A DNA stretch of 64,000 nucleotides, taken from NCBI GenBank assembly GCA_009691785.1, contig SIAM01000002.1:1-64000 (forward strand), in the 5' to 3' direction. Below the pieces are notes generated by a model. It was not told where the DNA came from and did no database searches. It saw nothing but the letters and a program-made list of their open reading frames with translations. A program made the translations under genes and the position numbers. Below, piece by piece: positions 17,635-26,445 of the stretch. The DNA comes from Phycisphaerales bacterium. GTDB taxonomy: Bacteria > Planctomycetota > Phycisphaerae > Phycisphaerales > SM1A02. The stretch's first letter is position 1, and each line of letters starts with the position of its first letter.

Positions 17635-18710
17635 AATTGCTCAATCACATTGCGCCAATCATTCATGGTCACGCATTGAATGAAAGCGTTTTTCACGTCG
17701 TGCTGGCGTGGATGATGCGCGGCAAATTTAATTCCAAACTTGCGCATGCGCTGGCCGGCGTTGCGTTCACCATGAATTGTTTCCGCAAAAAGACAATGTT
17801 TCAGAAGCGCGTCGCGCTGTTCCCAAATTGCGGGAAGTCGCGGCGCATTGCCCGCCATTAAGTCGCGCGCCTGCGTGAATATCCACGGATTGCCAATGCA
17901 ACCGCGGGCCACGCTGACCGCGTGAACCCCACAGACATGCAACATATGAAAAATATCCGCGGCGCACCAAATATCGCCAGAGCCCATGACAATTCGATCG
18001 GACCGACGGGCGACAATATCCGTAAGCACTTCCCATTTGGCAAAGCCTTGGTATTTCTGAAGCACGGTGCGCGCGTGAACCACCACCCATGCGTATCCAA
18101 TTTCATACGCGGCGTCGAACACGCTTTCAAAGTTGCGCGCCATCTCGGGGGTGTCATCCCAGGCGCGGCGCATTTTCACGGTGCACGGAATATTTTGTGG
18201 CACCGCGGCACGCACGGCCTTGAGCACCGCGACTGCCTCTTGCGGATGCGCCAGAAAGTGCCCGCCCCTATTTGATTTCTGAATTTTCTTCACCGGGCAC
18301 GCCAAATTCACATCGATCACGTCGTAGCCCATCTTCACCAAAATCAGCGCGGCTTTCGCCATTTCGTCGGGGTGCGTGCCCATCACTTGTCCAGCTATTG
18401 GGTGGTCATCCAAACCGGCGACCACATTGTCCTCCACTTCGCCAAGTCCGCATTCGCTGGCGATTAAATCTGGATCCTCTTTGCGCCGACCCTTGCCACC
18501 GTTGATCAATGTTCGATCAAGCAACGCTTCGGTAATGCAAAACGGCGCGCCGTGACGCCGCGCGATTAAGCGCATGGCGCCATCGCTGTAGCCAGCCAGC
18601 CCCGCCTGGAAAAACGGCGCGTCAAATCCGGGAACAGTGGCGGGAATGCGCGAATCAATTATGTAATTGCGCGCAACTTTCGCCGCCATTTCAAAGGGCG
18701 CTCGCGGCAT
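17583..18710 (-). CDS. dus: tRNA-dihydrouridine synthase (Dus family)
   Basis: Dus enzymes reduce uridine to dihydrouridine in tRNA with FMN and NADPH. The product has the (beta/alpha)8 fold, with FFQAGLAGYSDGAMR, the catalytic Cys in VNLACPVKKIQKSNRGG, VKMRRAWDD, VVVHARTVLQKY and the FMN-binding MGSGDIW and VARGCIGNPWIF. The start is uncertain. The ATG at 18710 has AGAAGG just upstream and gives 375 residues; ATGs at 18752, 18776 and 18809 are also in frame but run into the divergent lipoprotein gene. The 3' end overlaps FG-GAP gene 1 by 52 bases in convergent orientation. Confidence 0.9.
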   Translation of the reverse strand: MPRAPFEMAAKVARNYIIDSRIPATVPGFDAPFFQAGLAGYSDGAMRLIARRHGAPFCITEALLDRTLINGGKGRRKEDPDLIASECGLGEVEDNVVAGLDDHPIAGQVMGTHPDEMAKAALILVKMGYDVIDVNLACPVKKIQKSNRGGHFLAHPQEAVAVLKAVRAAVPQNIPCTVKMRRAWDDTPEMARNFESVFDAAYEIGYAWVVVHARTVLQKYQGFAKWEVLTDIVARRSDRIVMGSGDIWCAADIFHMLHVCGVHAVSVARGCIGNPWIFTQARDLMAGNAPRLPAIWEQRDALLKHCLFAETIHGERNAGQRMRKFGIKFAAHHPRQHDVKNAFIQCVTMNDWRNVIEQFYGAAASPMGDVVSTSC

Positions 18711-18764
18711 CTGACCTTCTGGTTCTAGGGAAACACTCACGCCATCAAGCATATTGCAGCCGCT

Positions 18765-19232
18765 ATGCTTTCCCATGTAATGATTTGCACTTTTATTAAA
18801 AAGTTTCAACAGTTTGGCGCGGCAGCGCTTGTACTGACCTTGGTGGCTTCATGCAGCATAGTTCCGTATGAACCACAAAAAGCCACTCGCCCCTACCCAT
18901 TTGAACTGACTCAAGGCAGTGTTGTGCAAATTCAAGTGATTCCGCGTATTGATGCCCTGGAAATTATCAACTCCACAGCAACCAGTTACAAAAATTTTGA
19001 TCTGTGGCTGAATCAACGCTACGTGGTGCACGTGCCGGAACTTCTCGCGGGTCAATCCGTGTTGGTCCCACTTGATTCCATGTGGGACCAATCGGGTGGA
19101 ACCCCATTTAGCGGCGGACTGCTGCGCTATTTCCAACCCACTCCGCTTGTGCTGGTGCAAATTCAAACCGATGAAAAAAGTCCGCTGATTGGTTTGGTGT
19201 CAACGCTGCCCGAGTCCGTGCGCGAGCGTTGA
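18765..19232 (+). CDS. Small lipoprotein, function unknown
   Basis: The 155-residue product has a basic start, a hydrophobic stretch and a lipobox ending in Cys30 (LVASC), so it should be a membrane-anchored lipoprotein. An ATG at 18780 would give a more compact signal peptide (MICTFIKKF...). The mature part is predicted beta-rich (VVQIQVIPRIDALEIINSTATSYKNFDLWLNQRYV). No family is recognised, although the pattern suggests a small periplasmic domain. It is divergent from dus, and the spacing of the two starts implies a shared short promoter region. Confidence 0.75.
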   Translation: MLSHVMICTFIKKFQQFGAAALVLTLVASCSIVPYEPQKATRPYPFELTQGSVVQIQVIPRIDALEIINSTATSYKNFDLWLNQRYVVHVPELLAGQSVLVPLDSMWDQSGGTPFSGGLLRYFQPTPLVLVQIQTDEKSPLIGLVSTLPESVRER

Positions 19233-19313
19233 CACACAGCACCACGCTTAAATGCAATGTGCATGCATTACTCCACCCCGCGCTTGGTTTTTTTAAACAC
19301 GCCCGATTGCGGG

Positions 19314-20777
19314 TTACGAAAGTCCCTTCACGCTCCAACCATCGCGGTACTTGGTCTTTAAAAATTGAGCGCCTTTGGGCTCATTTGTGAAGGCGAAATT
19401 TTTGGGGTCGTATTGCAAATCGCGATTGGCGAAATGACTTGCCGCCGCACCAACACTGAGACTTTCGCACAACAATCCCGCGAATTGAAAATTCGCCTCT
19501 GGCGTTGTCTTTCCAAAACATCCATCCACCCAGTGGAACCAATGATTTCGCTCAGGCAACTTTGGCAAATTCAACTTCATCGCTATCTTGTTGTTGTCCC
19601 ATACCAACGGTTCATCTGACAAAGTGACTTTGCCGGTGTCCTTGTCATGTTCTGGATCCAGCGGGCACAACATCACGCCCTTTTCGCCAATCACCGCCGA
19701 GGCGTTGCTGCGAATATCAACCCCGTCAGGAATTCCGAGCGCGGCGTTAGTTGGTATCAGCTTGTCGTCGTACCACATCACCGTCACACCTTCGGCAACA
19801 GTGCGATCGGTGGCCGCATATTTCAGCGTGATGGTTTCCTTGGTTGGAAATTCATCTTCTGTGGCGTCGCTGCAATCGCAACGCGCCGACAATGGCAAAC
19901 CAAGTTTGGCCGCCATGAATGCATTATCCAAAATGTGGCAACCCATGTCACCCAGCGCGCCGCCACCAAAGTCATACGTGCCGCGCCACATAAACGGCAC
20001 GTACACCTTGTCAACATATGGCCGCGTTGGCGCGACGCCCAACCACAAATCCCACGCCAGCCACTCGGGCGGTTTTTCACCCCCCTTTGGCATGGGTTGT
20101 CCCTGCGGCCACCAACCCATCGGTCGATCGCTCCATGCATGGATGGATTTTATTTTTCCAATCACGCCCGCATTCAACAATTCCATTTGCTGTCTGCGGC
20201 CAATCATGGCGGAACGTTGCGTTCCCATTTGCGTGACAATCTTGGAATGACTCTTGGCAAAATCCGCCATCATTCTGTTTTCATAGGCCGTGTGCGCCAG
20301 CGGTTTCTGGCAATACACATGCTTGCCCATGTTCATGGCGCTCATGGAAATTGGCGCGTGCATGTGATCGGGGGTGGACACGGACACGGCGTCAAATTTA
20401 TTTCCAAGCTTGTCAAACATCTCGCGCCAATCCGTGAACCACTGCGCCTTTGGAAATTGCGACGCGTATTTTTCCTTTCCGCGTCCATCCACATCGCACA
20501 GCGCGACAATGTCAATGTTTGGATGTTTTGACAACGCCTCTAAATCGGACTCACCCATTCCCCCCACTGCCACTTTGGCAAGTTGAAGACGTTGATTTGG
20601 ACCAAGCTGAAAGCGAGGCAATGCGCGCGCGGAAAATGCTGGCAGCAATGGAAAGGCGGCGAATGCCGCGGCGCTGCGAATGAATGTGCGTCGCGAGGGA
20701 TTCATATTTCCAAATACAAATTGATCATTTGGGTTGGTATTGACCGATGGCGCCGATGGCTTGGAAGATGTGCTCAT
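19314..20777 (-). CDS. Gfo/Idh/MocA family oxidoreductase, Tat-exported
   Basis: The 487-residue product carries a Tat signal (SRRTFIRSAAAFAAFPLLPAFSARA, about residues 29-52). It continues with a Rossmann-fold NAD(P)-binding domain (VAVGGMGESDLEALSKHPNIDIVALCDVD) and the family motif GKHVYCQKPLAHT, which holds the conserved EKP-like Lys as QKP. The C-terminal half is the substrate domain (GGGALGDMGCHILDNAF). Planctomycetes encode many such exported sugar-type oxidoreductases. The substrate is unknown. An ATG at 20705 (MNPSRRTF) is an alternative start. No sugar-utilisation genes are adjacent. Confidence 0.88.
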   Translation of the reverse strand: MSTSSKPSAPSVNTNPNDQFVFGNMNPSRRTFIRSAAAFAAFPLLPAFSARALPRFQLGPNQRLQLAKVAVGGMGESDLEALSKHPNIDIVALCDVDGRGKEKYASQFPKAQWFTDWREMFDKLGNKFDAVSVSTPDHMHAPISMSAMNMGKHVYCQKPLAHTAYENRMMADFAKSHSKIVTQMGTQRSAMIGRRQQMELLNAGVIGKIKSIHAWSDRPMGWWPQGQPMPKGGEKPPEWLAWDLWLGVAPTRPYVDKVYVPFMWRGTYDFGGGALGDMGCHILDNAFMAAKLGLPLSARCDCSDATEDEFPTKETITLKYAATDRTVAEGVTVMWYDDKLIPTNAALGIPDGVDIRSNASAVIGEKGVMLCPLDPEHDKDTGKVTLSDEPLVWDNNKIAMKLNLPKLPERNHWFHWVDGCFGKTTPEANFQFAGLLCESLSVGAAASHFANRDLQYDPKNFAFTNEPKGAQFLKTKYRDGWSVKGLS

Positions 20778-20913
20778 GCAAGGATGCTACAGACAGAATA
20801 AGGCGCGTCATTGCGCCGATATGCGCCGCGCCGGGCGTTTCACATGGCCACGGTTTTTGGAACTACGCATGAAGCAATTCAAAAGCCGCGGCGCACAAGG
20901 CCGAACAGAGTGC

Positions 20914-20947
20914 GCATAAAAAAGCGGCGCATCAACTGCGCCGCTTT
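20914..20947 (-). terminator. Rho-independent terminator of the secreted EF-hand gene
   Basis: A perfect 11-bp stem (aaagcggcgca at 20921-20931, its complement at 20937-20947) has a 5-base loop. On the minus strand it is followed by a run of Ts (20914-20923 read as aaaa on the plus strand). Confidence 0.88.
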
Positions 20948-20970
20948 GAAACAACACCCATGTTAGACGA

Positions 20971-22773
20971 TTATCCGCCTGTATTTGTGGGAGCGGCTGC
21001 TCCCTGATTATCGCCTTGAGTACCACGTTGACGACCGCCGGCACCTTGATCGCCGCCATTTCCGCCACCATTGCCTCCGGCATCCGCGGGCCGCATTGCA
21101 CGGAACAATTCGCGGCGCTCATCGCCCTCAATAATTCCATTGCCATCTTTGTCAGCGGCCTTGGCCATGGAGCGATTTTCTTCCGGCATGTTGGCGATGG
21201 TCCAAGACCCAAACGGTCCTTGATTGCGACCGTCATCGCGACCCGTGCCCTTGGGCAACAATGCAATTTGCTCGGCGGTCAGCAACGCCTTCAATCGCTC
21301 GATATATTTGTCCGTCATGTCGCCACGCTTGGAGAGCATTTCATCGGCAATGTCTGGATCATTTCTACCAAACATGCGACTGGCGCCGCCATTGAGCAAC
21401 CCGGCGGCACGCACCGCCTCTTCTTTCAACTGAATCGGCTCGGCCTTGCGAATGGTCTGCGCAATTTTTTCATTCATTCCAACAAGTTCCAGCATCATGG
21501 CAATTTGCATTTCACTGATTGCGGTCAGTGTGTCCGGAGTCAATCCCTCAAGCGAAAGCGCTTTTTCAAACGCGCGTTCAGAGCGCGTGGGTCGGTAGAC
21601 GCGGGCAAATCCACTAGCCAAGGCCGCCTGCGTGAAACGCTTCGCCTCTTCTGGCGGAAGCACGCCAGCGATTGCCGTGCGATATTGCTCATTCACATTG
21701 CGCACGGCGTTGCGCAAATCAACACTCTTGGACGCAAGGTCTTCCAAACTTTTTGCGTCGCTGTTCTGAATAGCGGTCATCACCTTGCCTTCATTTTGCC
21801 CCAAAAATTCACTTCGCTTTTTCAACGCCTCATCCAAGCGAAGCTCATATTCATCAAGAATGCCGGCGGTGGACGCAATTTGTTCCTTGCTCAAGCCCGC
21901 TTCATCAAGCACCGCGAATAAATTCACATTCTCACCACTTAAACGACCACGCCCAAGCAATTTTTCACGGCGCAAAAATCGCTCGAACGATTCCCACTTC
22001 GTGGCCTGATCGGTCATGAGAGAAGATTTGATTTCTTCCATGATCTGTCGGTCCAAAACACCCCGCGCTTTGCGCCACTTCTCGGCAAGCAAGGTCATGT
22101 CACCGACAATCTTGCGAGTTTGCTCGGCTTCACCGTTGGTTTCGCGCTCGGCGGCAATTTGCTGCGACATTTTATCCATTTGATCGCGAAAATATTGCGA
22201 GCGCGCTTCGGGCGACATTTCGGCGCCAGAATCTTTTTCAATTTGCTCGATATCTTTTTGCGTGTTCTCGCCAAAGCCTTGGAAACGCTCGCGCATATTT
22301 CCACCCATGAAACTTTGAAACATGGAGCGCATCAAATCTTGCTGCGCCGCAGAAGCTTTGTCGCTGGCTTCCTTGAACGCGGCTTCATAATCAGTGACAA
22401 ATGTTTCAACCACGGTGGTTTGTCCATCATCAAGTTTCAGTTGCTCTTTAATCAATGGAACATCGCGCTTGACAATGAAGGCCTGAAATTGTTCGCGCAT
22501 TTCAGTAACAGCGCCAAGCGATCTCCCGATGCCACCACCCATTCCACCACCACCCATTCCAAAGCCGCGGCCACCTTGGCGACCACCACCTTGTCCTTGT
22601 TGGTCTTGCGGACGATTCGCCTTTGCATCCGCGGGCGCATTTGTTGGGGGGCTTGCAGGAGCATTGGTCGGTGAAGTTGGCGATGTTTGCGCCGTGACTA
22701 TGCATGCAAAGAGCATTGGAGCAACGACAAATTGGATTTTGTTCATGGCATTGGAAACGTTCATAGGAAACAT
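20971..22773 (-). CDS. Secreted helical protein with a C-terminal EF-hand, function unknown
   Basis: The 600-residue product has a signal peptide (NKIQFVVAPMLFACIVTAQ). A low-complexity Pro/Ala/Thr then Gly-rich segment follows (GGGRQGGRGFGMGGGGMGGGIG). The main part is a long charged helical region rich in Glu, Lys, Ala and Gln. Near the C-terminus is a calcium-binding EF-hand loop, DKDGNGIIEGDE, before a Gly-rich tail. The start at 22773 is chosen because aagagaa precedes it; the ORF track begins further upstream. Planctomycetes have many exported EF-hand proteins of unknown role. A good terminator follows, and the gene appears to be transcribed alone. Confidence 0.8.
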   Translation of the reverse strand: MFPMNVSNAMNKIQFVVAPMLFACIVTAQTSPTSPTNAPASPPTNAPADAKANRPQDQQGQGGGRQGGRGFGMGGGGMGGGIGRSLGAVTEMREQFQAFIVKRDVPLIKEQLKLDDGQTTVVETFVTDYEAAFKEASDKASAAQQDLMRSMFQSFMGGNMRERFQGFGENTQKDIEQIEKDSGAEMSPEARSQYFRDQMDKMSQQIAAERETNGEAEQTRKIVGDMTLLAEKWRKARGVLDRQIMEEIKSSLMTDQATKWESFERFLRREKLLGRGRLSGENVNLFAVLDEAGLSKEQIASTAGILDEYELRLDEALKKRSEFLGQNEGKVMTAIQNSDAKSLEDLASKSVDLRNAVRNVNEQYRTAIAGVLPPEEAKRFTQAALASGFARVYRPTRSERAFEKALSLEGLTPDTLTAISEMQIAMMLELVGMNEKIAQTIRKAEPIQLKEEAVRAAGLLNGGASRMFGRNDPDIADEMLSKRGDMTDKYIERLKALLTAEQIALLPKGTGRDDGRNQGPFGSWTIANMPEENRSMAKAADKDGNGIIEGDERRELFRAMRPADAGGNGGGNGGDQGAGGRQRGTQGDNQGAAAPTNTGG

Positions 22774-23025
22774 ATATTCTCTTAAATCGATTACTTTCGT
22801 ATGATTCAAATGTATTTTTTTTGAACTTTCCACCCTTTCTTTAAGCCGATTTTGAAGCCCGTTGCACGACTAATTTGTAGTCTTATAACAATTCTGACTA
22901 ATAATATAAAATCGTTTGATAATCAATCATTAATACGATTTTAGGCAGCAAATTCGCTAGTTTTTAAATACTTTGATTTGCTCGCCATATAAATACAATT
23001 TGAATCGGATAATCAGCGTACCGCT

Positions 23026-25485
23026 ATGAAATTGTCCATTCAAAAATATGTCGTTCTGTGTGTTTTCCTGATTTTGGGAACGTCAACGCTGTCCAATGCC
23101 GGCTGGGTCATAAAAGACAAACTCACCGCGTTCCCCGCGCTTGCCAGGGAAAAGTTTGGTTGCTCCGTTGCCACGGATGGAAACTGGCTCGCTGTCGGCG
23201 CGACTGACACGGCAATTGTTGGCTATCGCTCCACTGGCGCGGTGCATTTATTTGAACGAGTTGGAGAGCAATGGCTTTTGCGGCAAACATTATTTCACCC
23301 GACTCCGACCGCGTTCCAAGCATTTGGATGTTCTGTGGCTCTGCGGCAGGATCATCTTGTGGTTGGCTCTTGGGGATGTAATAGTTATGCGGGGCAAGCC
23401 TTTGTATACACGCGCGCATCGGATGGCAGGTGGGGAACAACACCTGATTTAATTTTGCAAGCCAGCGACCCGCAACCTTCCAAGCCAGCTTTATTTGGTT
23501 GGAGTGTCTCGTTAGACATTGGCGCAGTGGGTTCAGGCGTGATCGCTGTTGGTCGCGTGAATGATTCTTCCTTGAGCACTGGCGCTGTATATGTATTTGA
23601 AGGCCGCGGTACGACATGGACTCAGGTTGCGAAACTTGTCGCAACCGATGCGGCGAGATCCGATCAACTTGGAACAAATGTTTCAGTTCGAAACGGAACG
23701 ATTGTGACTGGCGTGCCGCGCAGGCGCGCAGCATATATTTTTACGCGTTCTCTCTCTGGTCTCAACCTTGAGACTCCAGTGTGGACTCAAACCGCGAAAC
23801 TAACGCCTTCATTTACGACAACTGGCGACAACTTTGGATATAGCGTGGCCAGCGCCGGAAATTTTGTTGCCGTCGGCTCCCCAAACCGAATTGGTCCCAC
23901 GGGGGAAAATCGTGCGGGAGCGGTCACCGTTTTTTATGGCGGTGGAACATTGTGGCAAGAAGGCGCGACACTGACATCACGCACCCACGTGGCTAATGAT
24001 TTATTTGGTTATGCAGTTGGTATAGCACCGATTGCGAATTCATCCTCAGGAATTTTGGTCGCTTCGGCACCGTCATGTGATACTTCAAACATAAATTCCG
24101 GCGCCGCATTTGCGTTTCGCGGTTCAGCGAACTCCTGGACCATGGATAAGTCAGATTTATGGACATCGGTCGCACTTATAAATCAAAATATTGGAAAGTC
24201 ATTGGGAATCTCCGCGGATGGATCAGTGGCGACACTGTCAACTGATGGTCCAACAGGTTCTGTTGGAGGAGCATTTCCATTTCAATTTAATTTGAGTTCT
24301 TCAACTGGCAACGGAATGATTCCTGGGGGAACTTCCACGGACGGAAGTTCGTCGGACGGAAGTTCGTCGGGTGGAAGTTCGTCGGACGGAAGTTCGTCGG
24401 GTGGAAGTTCGTCGGACGGAAGTTCGTCGGACGGAAGTTCGTCGGGTGACGACACCACAGGGGAACCATCTGAAGATCCATCGTCAAGCGATTTTGGAAA
24501 AGGTGGAAAAGTGCGATCACTGAATTCACTTGCGCCTTTGTACAACAGCTATGGGGAAGTCACCAACACGGTCATTGTGAATGATTCAGTCAGCAATATG
24601 GTGTATGGAATGCAAATTGCCTACGGCAACGGGCTTGAATCAGATATTCAAGCAAGCCTAGTAATGCTTACAACATACGACCCCATACATTTCCGATTGG
24701 TTGCCGTTGCGGATTGCAATGGCGATGGTGGCAGTGACCTAGTGTGGCAAGACCCTTCAACAAATGAAGTCATTCTGTGGACCCGTAATGGAACGACATT
24801 CCCCAAAAAAGAAACTGTAGTAAGCGCGGCTGATGCAGCTGGATTCACCGCGGTCGCCGCATACGACATTGAGGCTGACGGAAGCCCCGCTGATATTTTG
24901 CTTGTGAATGCCGCAACCAAGACATTGCGTATTGTGATCATGGGTGACGGCATTCCTTCGGGCTCGCCGATCGACCTGGTCATGCCTAGTGGTGCGTGGC
25001 GTCCAGTTCCATTTGCCTTCATTCCAAATTCTGCGCTCATTCAAAATCCAAGCACGGGCGCACTTCTTCTTCTCACCACACCGGCCGCAAAAGTTCCGTC
25101 GCAAACAATTGCCCTGGCCTCTCCGCATTCTGACTATGAAATTCAAGCGATCGGAGATTTAGATGGAGATGGCAGTAACGATATTGTGACGCACAGTCAA
25201 AGCGAAAGTGCCGTGCGATTTTATATGATGAATGGAACGAGTTTGCTACAGGTTTGCACCGGGATATGCTCGGGGCATTGGAATGTGCAAGGAATGTACG
25301 ATTGGGATGGCAGCGGCGTCAATGATTTGTTGATAAGTGAAAATGGCGGTCGCCGTCGAGTTGTTGTGCTGTATATGGAAGTCAAATCGTATGCAAATAA
25401 AACTATTTCAATTCCGGAAATTAAAAGCAACCAAGTATTGGGAAGACTTAGCATTGGTGGGATTGCAGGGTTAGGCGCGCGTTGA
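23026..25485 (+). CDS. Secreted FG-GAP repeat protein 2 with a second VCBS-type domain
   Basis: The 819-residue product has a signal peptide (VVLCVFLILGTSTLSNA). Seven FG-GAP repeats follow at about residues 40-415, for example FGCSVATDGNWLAVGATD and FGYSVASAGNFVAVGSP. A Ser/Gly/Asp linker (seven [DG]GSSS units, about residues 439-473) leads to a second domain with calcium-binding Asp-rich loops: DCNGDGGSDLVWQD, DLDGDGSNDIVTH and DWDGSGVNDLLIS. These are VCBS/FG-GAP-type loops. This is the largest of the three FG-GAP paralogues in the window. The function is unknown, with adhesion or carbohydrate binding only a guess. The last 15 bases overlap the convergent hydrolase gene. Confidence 0.85.
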   Translation: MKLSIQKYVVLCVFLILGTSTLSNAGWVIKDKLTAFPALAREKFGCSVATDGNWLAVGATDTAIVGYRSTGAVHLFERVGEQWLLRQTLFHPTPTAFQAFGCSVALRQDHLVVGSWGCNSYAGQAFVYTRASDGRWGTTPDLILQASDPQPSKPALFGWSVSLDIGAVGSGVIAVGRVNDSSLSTGAVYVFEGRGTTWTQVAKLVATDAARSDQLGTNVSVRNGTIVTGVPRRRAAYIFTRSLSGLNLETPVWTQTAKLTPSFTTTGDNFGYSVASAGNFVAVGSPNRIGPTGENRAGAVTVFYGGGTLWQEGATLTSRTHVANDLFGYAVGIAPIANSSSGILVASAPSCDTSNINSGAAFAFRGSANSWTMDKSDLWTSVALINQNIGKSLGISADGSVATLSTDGPTGSVGGAFPFQFNLSSSTGNGMIPGGTSTDGSSSDGSSSGGSSSDGSSSGGSSSDGSSSDGSSSGDDTTGEPSEDPSSSDFGKGGKVRSLNSLAPLYNSYGEVTNTVIVNDSVSNMVYGMQIAYGNGLESDIQASLVMLTTYDPIHFRLVAVADCNGDGGSDLVWQDPSTNEVILWTRNGTTFPKKETVVSAADAAGFTAVAAYDIEADGSPADILLVNAATKTLRIVIMGDGIPSGSPIDLVMPSGAWRPVPFAFIPNSALIQNPSTGALLLLTTPAAKVPSQTIALASPHSDYEIQAIGDLDGDGSNDIVTHSQSESAVRFYMMNGTSLLQVCTGICSGHWNVQGMYDWDGSGVNDLLISENGGRRRVVVLYMEVKSYANKTISIPEIKSNQVLGRLSIGGIAGLGAR
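24341..24445 (+). repeat. Seven 15-bp tandem repeats encoding a [DG]GSSS linker
   Basis: Seven units of 15 bases (acggaagttcgtcgg, with gt replacing ac in units 3 and 5) run without a gap. The unit length keeps the frame, so copy-number changes would alter only the linker length between the two domains of the FG-GAP protein. Confidence 0.95.
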
Positions 25486-26424
25486 CGCGTGGCGCAAGGC
25501 GCCTTGCAGATTCATGCGTAGAAAATAGTCGCCCAAAAATTGATACATATGCTGTGCAGAAACCCCCGCGTCGGCGGCCTTGGGGTGCAGCCAATTTTTA
25601 TATTCTTGAATTGCGCTCAAAAGCGCGTGTTCATACGCGCTGCTTTCTCGCGCGCCGCTGACCATGATTTTGGTGGCTCTCATTTGTAGAAAATCGCATT
25701 CTTCTTGCAGCCGCGCTTGAACACGATCAATAAACCGCAGGGCGTCAGCCGTGTTGCTTGATTGAAGTCCGCCGTGCGTCAGCCATAGATGAGTTGGCGC
25801 GGCGTCGCGCAGGCGCCGCAAACTTTGCTTCCATGCAAGCGGATCAAACTCCGGTGGCGGAGTTGGAATAGAAATGAAATCGCTGTTGGGAACAGCAATG
25901 CCCAGCGCGTCGCCCACGAAGATGTGGCGCTGATCCGCGTGCTCAAGCAACCACGCGTGGTGATGGCGCGCATGACCAGGGGTTTCTATGGCGTGAAATT
26001 CAAGACCGACTGCGGAAATACCTTGGCCGTCCACAACAGCAAGCGCCTGCGATTCTGGGATTGGCCAAAGATCGCCGTAGAAGCGCTCGTACATTTCGCC
26101 GTGCACGCGGCGACTGCTGGCAAGCAACTTTGTTGGATCGACCAAATGCACGACGCCAAATGAATGGACCCACACGCGCGAATCCCCCGCCGCAAAGTGC
26201 CCCGCCGCGCCCGCGTGATCCAAGTGAATATGCGTGAGCAACAAATCCATGATTTGAGTTGGATGCACGCCACAAAGCTCAAGTTGATTGACAAGCGCGG
26301 GCCAAGTGGCGGCGGTTCCAGATTCAACAAGCGCAAATCCAGACGGCCCTTCAATAAGAAACGCATTTGCGGCGCCTTGCAGATTTAAATATCCAACATC
26401 AATGGCTTGTATGTGAAATGTCAT
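25471..26424 (-). CDS. Metallo-beta-lactamase-fold hydrolase
   Basis: The 317-residue product has the MBL-fold metal-binding motif THIHLDHAG, a later His in ETPGHARHHH, and the Asp in FVGDALG, which together bind two metal ions. A C-terminal helical region of about 100 residues follows, as in members acting on thioesters or glyoxalase-II-like substrates. No signal peptide is visible. The substrate is not identifiable. The start lies 21 bases after the glpD stop on the same strand, so it may be the last gene of a dinB-like-glpK-glpD transcript. It overlaps FG-GAP gene 2 by 15 bases at the 3' ends. Confidence 0.87.
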   Translation of the reverse strand: MTFHIQAIDVGYLNLQGAANAFLIEGPSGFALVESGTAATWPALVNQLELCGVHPTQIMDLLLTHIHLDHAGAAGHFAAGDSRVWVHSFGVVHLVDPTKLLASSRRVHGEMYERFYGDLWPIPESQALAVVDGQGISAVGLEFHAIETPGHARHHHAWLLEHADQRHIFVGDALGIAVPNSDFISIPTPPPEFDPLAWKQSLRRLRDAAPTHLWLTHGGLQSSNTADALRFIDRVQARLQEECDFLQMRATKIMVSGARESSAYEHALLSAIQEYKNWLHPKAADAGVSAQHMYQFLGDYFLRMNLQGALRHASTRA

Positions 26425-26445
26425 TGGCGGCCATGGAGTTGAAGG

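Noticed and set aside
19647-20531. 294-residue plus-strand ORF within the Gfo/Idh/MocA gene
   Set aside because: It is antisense to a conserved oxidoreductase with a clear Tat signal and has no motif of its own.
24341-24445. CRISPR-like array
   Set aside because: The repeats are direct 15-bp units without spacers inside a coding frame.
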